Positions 45,284-53,835 of a stretch of 64,000 nucleotides of DNA are shown piece by piece. Origin of the DNA: CBDCVO01 sp965223085 (lineage in GTDB: Bacteria > Pseudomonadota > Gammaproteobacteria > Ga0077536); the NCBI GenBank assembly GCA_965223085.1, contig OZ244981.1, positions 3,968,001 through 4,032,000 of the forward strand, written 5' to 3'. The notes beneath the pieces were generated by a model, which saw only the letters and a program-made list of their open reading frames with translations, was not told the DNA's origin and did not search any database. How positions within the stretch are numbered: position 1 is the stretch's first letter; each line of letters opens with the position of its first letter. The translations under genes and the position numbers were made by a program.

Positions 45284-46212
45284 TAATGCACCCCCTTCGT
45301 TTGTTCCAAGCGCCGCGGCAGCGTTGCCAACACCGCGCGCCGCTGCGCCGCTGACAAGCTCGTCCAAGCGGCAATCTCCTCGCCGGTGCGTCCACAACCT
45401 ATGCAAGTGCCCGCCGTCGTATCGAGCTTGCATACACTGATGCAAGGCGTTTCGATCGCGCCAACGGCTGCGCGTGAGGGGCGCTGCGCATGCGCTAGGT
45501 CGGCGAGATAATGCATGCCGGCGATCGCGCGGTTGCCGTACCAAGAGGTCATCTCGCCGTCGATAATTTCTACCTGGGCAAACCCCAGCGCCCGCAATTC
45601 GGCGCAGTGTTGCGCGCGAAAGGGATACGGCTCGCTGCTCAAGAACACGCGGTCGACTTCCTCAAGATAGGCCGCCAATGAAATCGTCGGATAACGTAGC
45701 GTGGCCTCGGCCGGCAGCGTATCCCAACCGAACGCCGCTAAACAGCGCGAAATATAAGTATCGCGAGAAACCGTCATCCACGGAGCACGCCAGATCAAGT
45801 ATAAAACCCGTTGCCCCACACCCGAGATTTCGAGTCGCCGCTGCCACGCGTCGTTAAACGCGGCCACCAACTGTGCTGCTTCCTGCTCCCGTGAAAAAAT
45901 GTAACCGAGCAACCGATAGAGCGGCGGGTTGTCAGTTGGTGATTGCGGATGCGTGACGATTACATGTGGCACTAGGGCCGCCAGTTGATCGGCAATTTCA
46001 CGGGTGTTTTCATCGATATTGAGGATCACATGCGATGGCTCTAGCGCTGCGATTTTGTCTACGTGCACGTCTTTCGTACCGCCGACTTTTGCAATTGAGC
46101 GCACTTGCGCGCGCGGATGCACGCAAAATCCCGTGCGGCCGACGAGCACGCTGCCGAGTCCTAAGGCAAACAACAGTTCAGTGATGCTCGGGACTAGCGA
46201 GATAATGCGCAC
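45283..46212 (-). CDS. BtuF-like cobalamin/metal-binding protein fused to DUF1289
   Basis: The GTG at 46212 (VRIISLVPSITELLFALG) starts the family homology and gives 309 residues. In-frame ATGs at 46323 and 46356 would overlap icmF. Residues 1-250 are a helical-backbone metal receptor domain as in BtuF (GRTGFCVHP, VGGTKDVHVDKI, APWMTVSRDTYIS). No signal peptide is present, unlike true periplasmic BtuF. Residues 254-309 are a DUF1289 zinc-ribbon-like domain (C257, C261, C270, C273; CIGCGRTGEEIAAW). The fusion is unusual. Position behind the cobalamin-dependent mutase icmF suggests a cytoplasmic role in cofactor handling, which is inference. Confidence 0.88.
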   Translation of the reverse strand: MRIISLVPSITELLFALGLGSVLVGRTGFCVHPRAQVRSIAKVGGTKDVHVDKIAALEPSHVILNIDENTREIADQLAALVPHVIVTHPQSPTDNPPLYRLLGYIFSREQEAAQLVAAFNDAWQRRLEISGVGQRVLYLIWRAPWMTVSRDTYISRCLAAFGWDTLPAEATLRYPTISLAAYLEEVDRVFLSSEPYPFRAQHCAELRALGFAQVEIIDGEMTSWYGNRAIAGMHYLADLAHAQRPSRAAVGAIETPCISVCKLDTTAGTCIGCGRTGEEIAAWTSLSAAQRRAVLATLPRRLEQTKGVH

Positions 46213-46288
46213 TCGACCACGCGCGCGACGATGGCGAGTTCCGACAGCATCGCTAATGGCTGCCGCCGACTGGGTCTCATTTTTCACG

Positions 46289-49200
46289 TCACATGTTGCG
46301 GCGGTACTCGCCACCAACTTCATACAAGGCCGCTGAAATTTGACCCAAAGACGCAACTTTGACCGCTTCTACGAGCGTGTTGAAGAGATTCTCCCGGCGT
46401 CGTGCAACATGTTGCAATTCGCCCAGCACTGCGGGCCATTCTTGCGCATGGCGCGCCTGAAACGCGCGTACGGCGCTGATCTGATCCGCTTTTTCTGCAT
46501 CAGTCGAGCGCATGAGTTCGACCGTCATCAACTCATCTTCGTGACCCGATTCCTGCAAAAACGTATTCACTCCAACAAGGGGATAAGAACCGTCGTGCTT
46601 GCGGCTTTCGTAGTAGAGGCTTTCTTCTTGAATCTTACTGCGTTGATACATGGTATCCATGGCGCCCAGAACACCGCCCCGCTCGGAGATCCGCTCGAAC
46701 TCCGCATAAACCGCGTCTTCGACGAGATCTGTGAGTTCATTGATGATGAACGATCCCTGCCATGGATTTTCGCAATAGTTGAGCCCTAACTCACGGTTGA
46801 TGATCAACTGGATCGCCACCGCCCGACGCACGGATTCTTCCGTCGGCGTTGTGATCGCTTCATCGTAAGCATTCGTGTGCAAGCTATTGCAACTGTCGAA
46901 TAAAGCGTAGAGCGCCTGCAGGGTCGTGCGAATATCATTGAAGCTAATTTCTTGCGCGTGCAGCGATCGCCCCGACGTTTGAATGTGATATTTCAACATT
47001 TGCGAGCGTGGGCTCGCACCGTAACGTTCGCACATCGCGCGCGCCCAAATGCGGCGTGCGACGCGTCCGATCACCGAATACTCAGGGTCCATGCCATTTG
47101 AGAAAAAGAAACTCAAGTTCGGCGCAAAATCATCAATGCGCATGCCGCGTGCGAGGTAGTATTCGACGATCGTGAAACCATTCGCCAAGGTAAAGGCGAG
47201 TTGTGAAATGGGGTTCGCACCCGCCTCGGCGATGTGGTAGCCGCTGATCGAGACGCTATAGAAGTTTCGCACTTTGTGATCGACAAAATACTGCTGCACG
47301 TCACCCATCATTTTCATGGCGAACTCGGTGGAGAAAATACAGGTATTTTGTGCTTGGTCTTCTTTGAGAATGTCTGCTTGTACAGTGCCGCGTACGCTGC
47401 TTAAAGTTTCTTCCTTGATGCGTGCATACGTATCGGCGTCGACGACTTTATCTCCCGAGGTACCCAGCAGCCCTAAACCCAAGCCCTGGTTGCCATCTGG
47501 CAACTCGCCTTGATAGCGGGGCCGTGATTGCCCCTGAAAATAGTCTTCGAGTTTTTTTTCAGTGGCCGACCACTGCCCCGTTTCGCGCAGATGTTTTTCG
47601 ACCTGTTGATCGATTGCGGCATTCATAAAAAATGCCAATGCGATCGGTGCGGGCCCGTTGATAGTCATTGAAACCGATGTATTCGCCGCACATAAATCGA
47701 AGCCGGAATAAAGTTTCTTAGCGTCGTCGACTGTGGCGATCGACACTCCCGAGTTGCCCACTTTGCCATAAACATCGGGCCTCTCGTGGGGGTCCTCGCC
47801 GTAGAGTGTGACCGAATCGAAGGCCGTCGATAGGCGCACCGCAGGTTGCCCGGTGGCGAGGTAGTGAAAACGCCGGTTCGTGCGCTCAGGCGTCCCTTCG
47901 CCCGCGAACATGCGGATCGGATCCTCACCGGCGCGCCGATACGGATAAACGCCACCCGTATAGGGGTAGGACCCGGGCAAGTTTTCCCGCAAAGAAAAAC
48001 GCACCCGATCGCCCCAGCCATCGAATTTCGGCGGCGCGATCTTAGGCACCCGTTGGTGGCTTAAAGTCTCGCGATAATTATCGCCTTCGACGACTTTATC
48101 GCGCACCTTGTATTGGTACTTATCTGCGGTAATTCCGGCGATCTTTGCATCCCATTCTCGCAGGGCCTGGAGTGCCTCAGATCCGAGCGCAGATAGCGCC
48201 GCGTTATAGCTGCGGCGCAGCTTGCCCTGTACTTCGTCATCACGACAGAGCGCTTGCGCATAGGGCTCACCGGGCTTCACCGCCGCCGGGTCTTCTATCA
48301 CACGCAGCGCTTCAAAGCAGTGTTGCGCGCGGTTTGCTGCCGCTGCACGCTGTTCGATGTCATCATTAATCGCGCGCCCTTGCTCGGCAATCTCGGCGAG
48401 GTAGCGTCCGCGGTTACTCGGGATGAGCACCGTTGCGCGTGGTTCCTTCTCGGCGACTTCCAGCTCGAGCGCAAAGGCATCATTAGCGGTTTTTTCACGC
48501 ACGGCCGCACACAGCTGCGAGAACATCCAGGTCAGACCGGGGTCATTGAATTGACTCGCGATCGTCGGGTACACCGGCACCGCCTCAGCGGGCGTATCGA
48601 ACTGATTATGATTGCGACGCCATTGTTTGCGCACATCTCGTAGCGCATCTTCCGCGCCGCGTTTGTCAAACTTATTCAGCACGATGAACTGCGCAAAATC
48701 GAGCATGTCGATCTTTTCGAGCTGACTCGCCGCGCCATAATCGCTGGTCATAATGTAGATGGGCAAATCGACCCAGTCGACAATTTCACTATCGCTCTGC
48801 CCGATGCCAGCGGTCTCCACAATGACGAGGTCGAAAGCTAGGGATTTTAAAAACGTGATGGCGTCGCCCAACATCGCACTGGTCGCAAGATGTTGCCGGC
48901 GGGTGGCGATGGAACGCATATAAATGCGTTCGTGTCGCAGGCTGTTCATACGGATCCGATCACCGAGCAAGGCGCCACCGGTACGGCGGCGCGTTGGATC
49001 GACCGCCAATACCGCCACCCGCAGCGCCGGAAAATACTGCATGAAGCGCGACAGCAGCTCATCGGTAACCGAGCTCTTACCAGCGCCGCCGGTGCCGGTA
49101 ATGCCGAGCACCGGCACCTGGGCCCCGGCCATACGCCACTCTTTACGGATTTTTTCCAACTCTTGCTCGCGCAACATACCGTCTTCGAGCGCCGATAACA

Positions 49201-49723
49201 TTTGCGCGATGCTCAAATGATCGTCGCGATCAACCGACGTCGGCACCCTGGAGGGCAAGCGCGCTTGCCGTGCCCGGTCAACGAGATCCTCGATCATGCC
49301 TTGCAGCCCTAGGCGCATGCCGTCATGCGGATGGTAGATTTTCGCGATGCCATAAGCGTGCAAGGCATCGATTTCTTTGGGGGTAATCGTACCGCCGCCG
49401 CCGCCGAAAATGCGTATATGCCCTGCCCCCGCGTCTTTGAGCATATCGTGCATATATTGGAAGTATTCATTATGGCCACCTTGGTAAGAACTGATCGCAA
49501 TCGCATCGGCGTCTTCTTGAATTGCGGCGTGCACGACATCGGCGACACTACGGTTATGTCCAAGGTGAATGACTTCCGCGCCGGAACTTTGGATCAAACG
49601 CCGCATGACATTGATCGCCGCGTCATGGCCGTCAAACAACGATGCCGCCGTTACGAAACGCAGCGGGAGATTGATTGCTTTACTGTCGTTGGCGGTATTA
49701 ATTTCCTGTGCTCGAATACTCAT
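46289..49723 (-). CDS. icmF: Fused isobutyryl-CoA mutase IcmF
   Basis: IcmF interconverts isobutyryl-CoA and butyryl-CoA with adenosylcobalamin and includes its own GTPase chaperone. The ATG at 49723 gives 1144 residues. The N-terminal cobalamin domain has LFDGHDAAINVMRRL with the axial histidine, and FGGGGGTITPKEI. A MeaB-like G domain follows: P-loop GITGTGGAGKSSVTDELLS and NKFDKRGAEDA. The C-terminal TIM-barrel mutase domain (from about 550) includes RMFAGEGTPERTNRRF, SVSISGYHIAEAGANP and HTNAYDEAITTPTEES. The domain order marks IcmF and not methylmalonyl-CoA mutase or MeaA. The start overlaps the tetR stop by 4 bases. The adenosyltransferase at 8.7 kb could supply the cofactor. Confidence 0.94.
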   Translation of the reverse strand: MSIRAQEINTANDSKAINLPLRFVTAASLFDGHDAAINVMRRLIQSSGAEVIHLGHNRSVADVVHAAIQEDADAIAISSYQGGHNEYFQYMHDMLKDAGAGHIRIFGGGGGTITPKEIDALHAYGIAKIYHPHDGMRLGLQGMIEDLVDRARQARLPSRVPTSVDRDDHLSIAQMLSALEDGMLREQELEKIRKEWRMAGAQVPVLGITGTGGAGKSSVTDELLSRFMQYFPALRVAVLAVDPTRRRTGGALLGDRIRMNSLRHERIYMRSIATRRQHLATSAMLGDAITFLKSLAFDLVIVETAGIGQSDSEIVDWVDLPIYIMTSDYGAASQLEKIDMLDFAQFIVLNKFDKRGAEDALRDVRKQWRRNHNQFDTPAEAVPVYPTIASQFNDPGLTWMFSQLCAAVREKTANDAFALELEVAEKEPRATVLIPSNRGRYLAEIAEQGRAINDDIEQRAAAANRAQHCFEALRVIEDPAAVKPGEPYAQALCRDDEVQGKLRRSYNAALSALGSEALQALREWDAKIAGITADKYQYKVRDKVVEGDNYRETLSHQRVPKIAPPKFDGWGDRVRFSLRENLPGSYPYTGGVYPYRRAGEDPIRMFAGEGTPERTNRRFHYLATGQPAVRLSTAFDSVTLYGEDPHERPDVYGKVGNSGVSIATVDDAKKLYSGFDLCAANTSVSMTINGPAPIALAFFMNAAIDQQVEKHLRETGQWSATEKKLEDYFQGQSRPRYQGELPDGNQGLGLGLLGTSGDKVVDADTYARIKEETLSSVRGTVQADILKEDQAQNTCIFSTEFAMKMMGDVQQYFVDHKVRNFYSVSISGYHIAEAGANPISQLAFTLANGFTIVEYYLARGMRIDDFAPNLSFFFSNGMDPEYSVIGRVARRIWARAMCERYGASPRSQMLKYHIQTSGRSLHAQEISFNDIRTTLQALYALFDSCNSLHTNAYDEAITTPTEESVRRAVAIQLIINRELGLNYCENPWQGSFIINELTDLVEDAVYAEFERISERGGVLGAMDTMYQRSKIQEESLYYESRKHDGSYPLVGVNTFLQESGHEDELMTVELMRSTDAEKADQISAVRAFQARHAQEWPAVLGELQHVARRRENLFNTLVEAVKVASLGQISAALYEVGGEYRRNM

Positions 49724-50391
49724 GCGTGCTCTCCTGCGGTGCCGTGCGTGTGTTGCGCGCAAGAATTAAGTGCTAAGGTCATTTGCTGTTTGAGCCCCTC
49801 GTGCAAAGCTTCGATTTGCTGTTCCGATTCGGGCGCTACCAACCATTGATAGACGATCCCGATAATCGCCGCGCAAAACTGCTCCGCAACCCGTGCCACG
49901 TCGATGCCATTGTCTATCTCGCCCGCTGCAATGCCGTCTCTTATCCACGCTTCCACGTCACGTTGGCGACGTGCGTGAATATTCGATATGACTTCTTGCA
50001 AATCGGCATGCGGTCCAATGGAATCAAACCACAGCATATAAAATGCTCGAATGCGATCGGGCGCCTCTCTCACAAATCGGTAATGCGCATCGGTAGCCGC
50101 GTGGATCGCCGCGAGCCCCACTCGCTCTTGCACGGCCCCACGCAATTCATGCAGCCATTCTTCCCCCACTGCGCGAATGATGAATGAATAGAGGGCCGGT
50201 TTGCTGCCAAAGCGATGGCTAGCGAGCCCGCGACTGTAACCGGCCCGTTCACCGACTTCTTTTAACGTCGTCGCCGTTGCCCCGCGTTCGCAGACGAGAC
50301 TAATCGCGGCCGCTAACATGCGCCGATCAGACAAAGCGGTGCGTTCTGCTTGCGTGCGCCGCGCAGATTCCGAGCGTAACGCGGTCTCCAT
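49720..50391 (-). CDS. TetR-family transcriptional regulator of the icmF operon
   Basis: The ATG at 50391 (METALRSESARRTQAERTAL) gives 223 residues; a longer frame to 50595 has no family support. The N-terminal helix-turn-helix contains RMLAAAISLVCERGATATTL and VGERAGYSRGLASHRFGSK. The C-terminal ligand domain is alpha-helical. The stop overlaps the icmF start in ATGA, so regulator and enzyme are co-translated. A palindrome sits 26 bases upstream. I infer autoregulation of the operon in response to an acyl-CoA or related ligand. Confidence 0.9.
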   Translation of the reverse strand: METALRSESARRTQAERTALSDRRMLAAAISLVCERGATATTLKEVGERAGYSRGLASHRFGSKPALYSFIIRAVGEEWLHELRGAVQERVGLAAIHAATDAHYRFVREAPDRIRAFYMLWFDSIGPHADLQEVISNIHARRQRDVEAWIRDGIAAGEIDNGIDVARVAEQFCAAIIGIVYQWLVAPESEQQIEALHEGLKQQMTLALNSCAQHTHGTAGEHA

Positions 50392-50415
50392 GGCGAAAAG
50401 TATTGCGCAAAATTT

Positions 50416-50436
50416 ACTTGTTTGCAACAAGCAAGT
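50416..50436. promoter_or_regulatory. Inverted repeat, candidate TetR operator
   Basis: CTTGTT-TGC-AACAAG (50417-50431) is a perfect 6-base inverted repeat with a 3-base spacer. An overlapping pair, ACTTG at 50416 and CAAGT at 50432-50436, has a slightly shifted centre. The site lies 26 bases before the tetR ATG, where a repressor could block transcription of tetR-icmF. Assignment rests on position and symmetry only. Confidence 0.45.
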
Positions 50437-50631
50437 TCGTTGAGCAGTAGCATAAAGCAACGCATCACCGGTAAAAAACACGCCCAGCGTCGCCGATTTG
50501 TGCGTAGTGCGCGCCCCAAACCACGAGACACACGTGAGCGTGGTCGCACCCTCGCTGGCGTCGGCAAATCTTGCGCCGACAGGCGTCATTTTCATAAGAC
50601 AACGTCAGCCCACATTTGCTGTCTTGGCGGC

Positions 50632-50733
50632 GTCATCCCGCACTTGATGCGGGATCCAGTAGTAATAAGATCCACCTACCACATGGTTTCGTATGTTGCT
50701 CAGCTTCCGGAGCCGAAACAATCTCGGCATGAC
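50632..50733. repeat. MITE-like element with imperfect GTCAT terminal repeats
   Basis: The segment begins GTCATCCCGCACTTGATGCG (an internal hairpin CCCGCA...TGCGGG) and ends CTCGGCATGAC. The ends match as GTCAT(C/G)CCG over about nine bases. At 102 bp with no coding capacity it resembles the short palindromic or MITE-type repeats carrying GTCATCCCG motifs seen in many proteobacterial genomes. Only this one copy was noticed in the window. Confidence 0.4.
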
Positions 50734-50768
50734 ATGCTGTTCCTCGAACGATGACAGGAGAAAAGCCC

Positions 50769-51548
50769 ATGAACCGCCTGGCCGGTAAAACCGCGCTCAT
50801 TACGGGCGCCAGTCGTGGCATCGGCAAAGCGATCGCCGCAGCCTATGCCGCAGAAGGTGCAGATCTGATCCTCAATGCACGCGACGAAAGTCGACTCAAG
50901 ACAGTTGCCGCAGAAATTAGCGCGGCGCACGCCGTGCAAACAACGACGCTTGCGGCAGATATTGCAGCAGAGAAAAGTGCCGTAGAGATGGTCGCGCAAG
51001 CACAAAACATCTCACCGATCGATATTCTGGTTAACAATGCCGGCATTCATATCGCCGCACCCTTTTGCGATTATCGCTTCGATGATTTTAAGAAGGTCAT
51101 CGACGTCAACGTGCACAGCGTGTTTCTCGTCACGCGCGCAGTATTGCCCGCCATGATAGAACGACGTGTAGGGCGAATAGTGAACATCGCCTCGACGGCA
51201 GGGAAATGGGGTTCCCGTAATCAAAGTGCATACAATGCATCGAAACACGCGGTCATCGGTTTGACACGTTGTTTGGCTCTGGAGATGGCGCCACACAACA
51301 TCAACGTCAACGCGATCTGCCCGTGGGTCGTGGAGACTGATATGGCGAAATCATTTCTCCACGGACACGCCATCGCCAGCAATGTCTCGACCGAGGAACT
51401 CGCAACAGCGATTCAAGCTAGCGTGCCTATTAAGCGCTGGATTCAACCGGTGGAAGTCGCTAATCTCGCGGTGTATTTGGGCTCGGATGAAGCGAGTTTC
51501 GTCAATGGCCAAGCGTGGGCGATCGACGGTGGCTACACGATGATTTAG
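50769..51548 (+). CDS. Short-chain dehydrogenase/reductase (SDR, FabG/3-hydroxybutyrate dehydrogenase-like)
   Basis: The ATG at 50769 follows an AGGAG (50756-50760) at normal spacing and gives 259 residues. An ATG at 50751 is also in frame. The cofactor motif is TGASRGIGKAIAAAY, the structural motif is LVNNAGIH, the catalytic serine lies in VNIASTAGKWG, and the YxxxK pair is in YNASKHAVIGLTR. The C-terminal IDGGYTMI is typical of classical SDRs. Substrate unknown. It is divergent from the tetR-icmF operon and followed by an outer-membrane protein gene on the opposite strand. Confidence 0.9.
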   Translation: MNRLAGKTALITGASRGIGKAIAAAYAAEGADLILNARDESRLKTVAAEISAAHAVQTTTLAADIAAEKSAVEMVAQAQNISPIDILVNNAGIHIAAPFCDYRFDDFKKVIDVNVHSVFLVTRAVLPAMIERRVGRIVNIASTAGKWGSRNQSAYNASKHAVIGLTRCLALEMAPHNINVNAICPWVVETDMAKSFLHGHAIASNVSTEELATAIQASVPIKRWIQPVEVANLAVYLGSDEASFVNGQAWAIDGGYTMI

Positions 51549-51559
51549 GCGTTATCGAT

Positions 51560-52768
51560 CTAGAAATAGCGTTGCAATTCGATTTGCAAATAGTCATCGC
51601 GTTCGAGGGACCACAACAAATCACTGCGGTCGACGTCGAAAAACATTCGTATTTCTATTTCTATTTTCCAGCGATCACCGAGACGCCGAGACGCCTCGAC
51701 GTTAAAAAATCCTGCGTTGCCATTAAGGTCATTAGAAAGCCCGGCGAGCACCGCTGTATCCTGAGCGTCGTTCAAGGCCCAGCGTGCGCCGAGGAAAACA
51801 TCGTGATTGAATGGCGTTAGCGCACTTTCATGGCGATCGTCAAAATGATACTCGCCAAGCACGCCGAGATCTGTAACAGAACCGATAACCCCCACGAGCG
51901 TATATTCGAAACCGCCGACTGCGGCAAAAAAGTCATCGCCCTGCCCGCTACGTCGCAACGCTTCAAGTTTCCATAGCCAGTTACCTTTAGTCGCTTGAAC
52001 GTCCAAGCCGGTTTGATGAATTAGGTCATAGAACGGGATCAATACGGGCTCGCCCGAGGCCGTAAGGTTCGCTATAAAACGTGGTTCACGACTCGTGCCC
52101 CAAAAATGATAAAGACCGAAATCGTAGTCACCAACATAGTTTGAATAGCGGATCGCGTAATCGAGATGGTGGTTCTCGGCAGCTGATTCGTAGCGTGCCT
52201 CACTACTGTCGACGCGCAAGGCGCTGCGTAATCGACCGCTGCGGCCGGGGAACGTCCGTTCGCGAAAACCGGGTAATGCGAAGAAATCGAGCGTACCCCA
52301 ATCGCGAATGAGCGCGAAATTGATCATCGGTTGGCCGAGCTTATCTTCGCCATCAATGTTCTCGACGAGATCGGTCTGGTTGACGATATCAACCAAATGG
52401 TTCGACTCCGCAACGCCCCAAAAAAGCTTGCGGATCCCGAGGCGCAGCTCCCAATTAGCCGACGCTTTGAACCAAGTCAACTCGCGAATATCAAGGTGCG
52501 AGCGACGCGAATCACCTTGGTCGAGGCGCGCGAAAGGCGTGAAGATAAAACCCTGCCGACCCGAATCCCATTCCCAATAAAATTCCGGCTGCAGTGAAAG
52601 CGAGCCGTTAGCACCATGTTGATCGGCAAAACGCGCCGACTGCAAAAACAAACGCGCTTCGGCACTGATCGCCCCGGTAAGCTCAAAATCGACCGCGCAT
52701 GCTTCGTTGGCGCTGATTAGCATCAAGATCACAGCGCACACGGCAGACCGTAGTATCCCAGAATCCAT
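51560..52768 (-). CDS. Uncharacterised outer-membrane beta-barrel protein
   Basis: The 402-residue protein has a signal peptide (hydrophobic to about residue 25, ending NEACAVD). A long series of short amphipathic strands follows, with a C-terminal aromatic residue (LQIELQRYF), all pointing to an outer-membrane barrel. Conserved-looking stretches are FWGVAESNHLVDIVNQTDLV, GQPMINFALIRDWGTLD and LPGFRERTFPGRSGRLR. I have seen this type as a conserved hypothetical protein of marine gammaproteobacteria but know no function. It is convergent with the SDR gene (11-base gap). A very AT-rich stretch lies upstream, probably its promoter. Confidence 0.8.
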   Translation of the reverse strand: MDSGILRSAVCAVILMLISANEACAVDFELTGAISAEARLFLQSARFADQHGANGSLSLQPEFYWEWDSGRQGFIFTPFARLDQGDSRRSHLDIRELTWFKASANWELRLGIRKLFWGVAESNHLVDIVNQTDLVENIDGEDKLGQPMINFALIRDWGTLDFFALPGFRERTFPGRSGRLRSALRVDSSEARYESAAENHHLDYAIRYSNYVGDYDFGLYHFWGTSREPRFIANLTASGEPVLIPFYDLIHQTGLDVQATKGNWLWKLEALRRSGQGDDFFAAVGGFEYTLVGVIGSVTDLGVLGEYHFDDRHESALTPFNHDVFLGARWALNDAQDTAVLAGLSNDLNGNAGFFNVEASRRLGDRWKIEIEIRMFFDVDRSDLLWSLERDDYLQIELQRYF

Positions 52769-53136
52769 ACGAGAATTCTAGCATATATTATTCTTAATCA
52801 ATTAGTTATTAAATAATTTTAAGGTAAATGGTAGATATTTTGCGGTATTCCGCCGACGCTTAGGCCTTCGCGACCGGCGTGCAAGGGTATTACTCGCGCT
52901 AGGCGGCGAGCGCGCGTGATTGCCGGATCGAGCGACGCCAAGTTTGCTGGTGGAAATTTAGCTCGCAGCGTTCGCCCTGAGGATAAAACGTGCACCCCAA
53001 GCGCCCGCGGAAAATGCAACAGTGAACCACGCCTTTGCCTACCGGCCCGTCTAAGCGGCAGTTTTGAGTATGTTGGCGTAGCGTTTAAGAAAAACAAACA
53101 CACGCAATCAAAAAGGTGCGCGACGTCCACCCTCTG

Positions 53137-53331
53137 TTATAACGCGAGAACGAGTCTCACATCTTTTTCGACTTCTCGGGGTTTCGGTGCTTGCAGACTG
53201 CCGGCGCGCTCGCTTAGCAAGAACTTATCGCGCGTTGTGATTTGGGCAATATTGACGACCGACTCGCGACCCAGTTTCACATGACGTTTGGAGAGCAACA
53301 CGTTGCCCGGCGCTGCCGCTAGTTTTTTTAT
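53137..53331 (-). pseudogene. MazF/PemK-like toxin, C-terminal remnant
   Basis: The minus strand reads LAAAPGNVLLSKRHVKLG, then RESVVNIAQITTRDKFLLSE, RAGSLQAPKPREVEKDVRL and VLAL before TAA at 53137. This matches the C-terminal half of MazF-type endoribonucleases (APGNVLL...SVVNVSQI...L.ERVG.L...). The N-terminal half, with the GDV and RPxLVV motifs, is absent: upstream the frame is closed by TAA at 53332-53334. It cannot encode a working toxin. It is one of two gene remnants in the 1-kb gap 52769-53835, which otherwise shows no intact gene. Confidence 0.6.
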
Positions 53332-53415
53332 TTAAAGAAATCGCCGCAACGACAACCGTATTAATGCGACTGCGATTAAAGTCGCCAGACTGGCTACGGG
53401 TGCCCGCCGGAGCGC

Positions 53416-53609
53416 TAGGGAGTTACCATAACCACCTGCTCTGATTCGCAGTTTGGGATGCTCCAGGCCACATGCCAGACCATATGTATGGGTCGATTGT
53501 CGTGGCCCCATGCCAGCACTCGCACGCACGGGTCTCGCGAAAAATCGAAATAGTCCTCAACCGCATCCTGCGCATACAATGTCATCGCGGACAAGCTCCT
53601 GGTAAGCAT
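53416..53609 (-). pseudogene. DUF4258-like gene remnant
   Basis: The frame reads MTLYAQDAVEDYFDFSRDPC, then VRVLAWGHDNRPIHMVWHV, and EQVVMVTP followed by TAG. The spacing of VEDY, the RPIHMVW strand and the final VVMVT strand fits DUF4258 proteins, where a tyrosine-proline turn should follow the last strand. The stop falls exactly there and there is additional sequence in the middle. The start region is also poorly defined. I read it as a decayed gene, with moderate to low certainty. DUF4258 genes often sit with small HTH partners; none is seen here. Confidence 0.4.
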
Positions 53610-53835
53610 GCTGTGAACTTCGCACCAGTTCAGTGCCGAGGCGCCTTTGAATCTATGCCCTTAATCTGGTTCGGGGCGCGATCCACCGAAAATCCCCCCG
53701 GAGACACGGCAATAGTGGCACCTATGGTAGACCCTACGAAAAAGTTTTCCGAACACCCTACTCGTTCCCAAATTTTTAAAGTAAAATATTTAGAATCATC
53801 CATAAGCATTGATAATTCAACAGCGGAGTGTTTGA

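Noticed and set aside
45284..45544. Long N-terminal extension of the oxidoreductase gene to 45544
   Set aside because: The extra residues are arginine- and histidine-rich antisense-like sequence within the BtuF-DUF1289 gene; the GTG at 45283 begins the family N-terminus.
52819..53130. 103-codon minus-strand frame before the MazF remnant
   Set aside because: No recognisable motif or start; composition is ordinary intergenic-like sequence.
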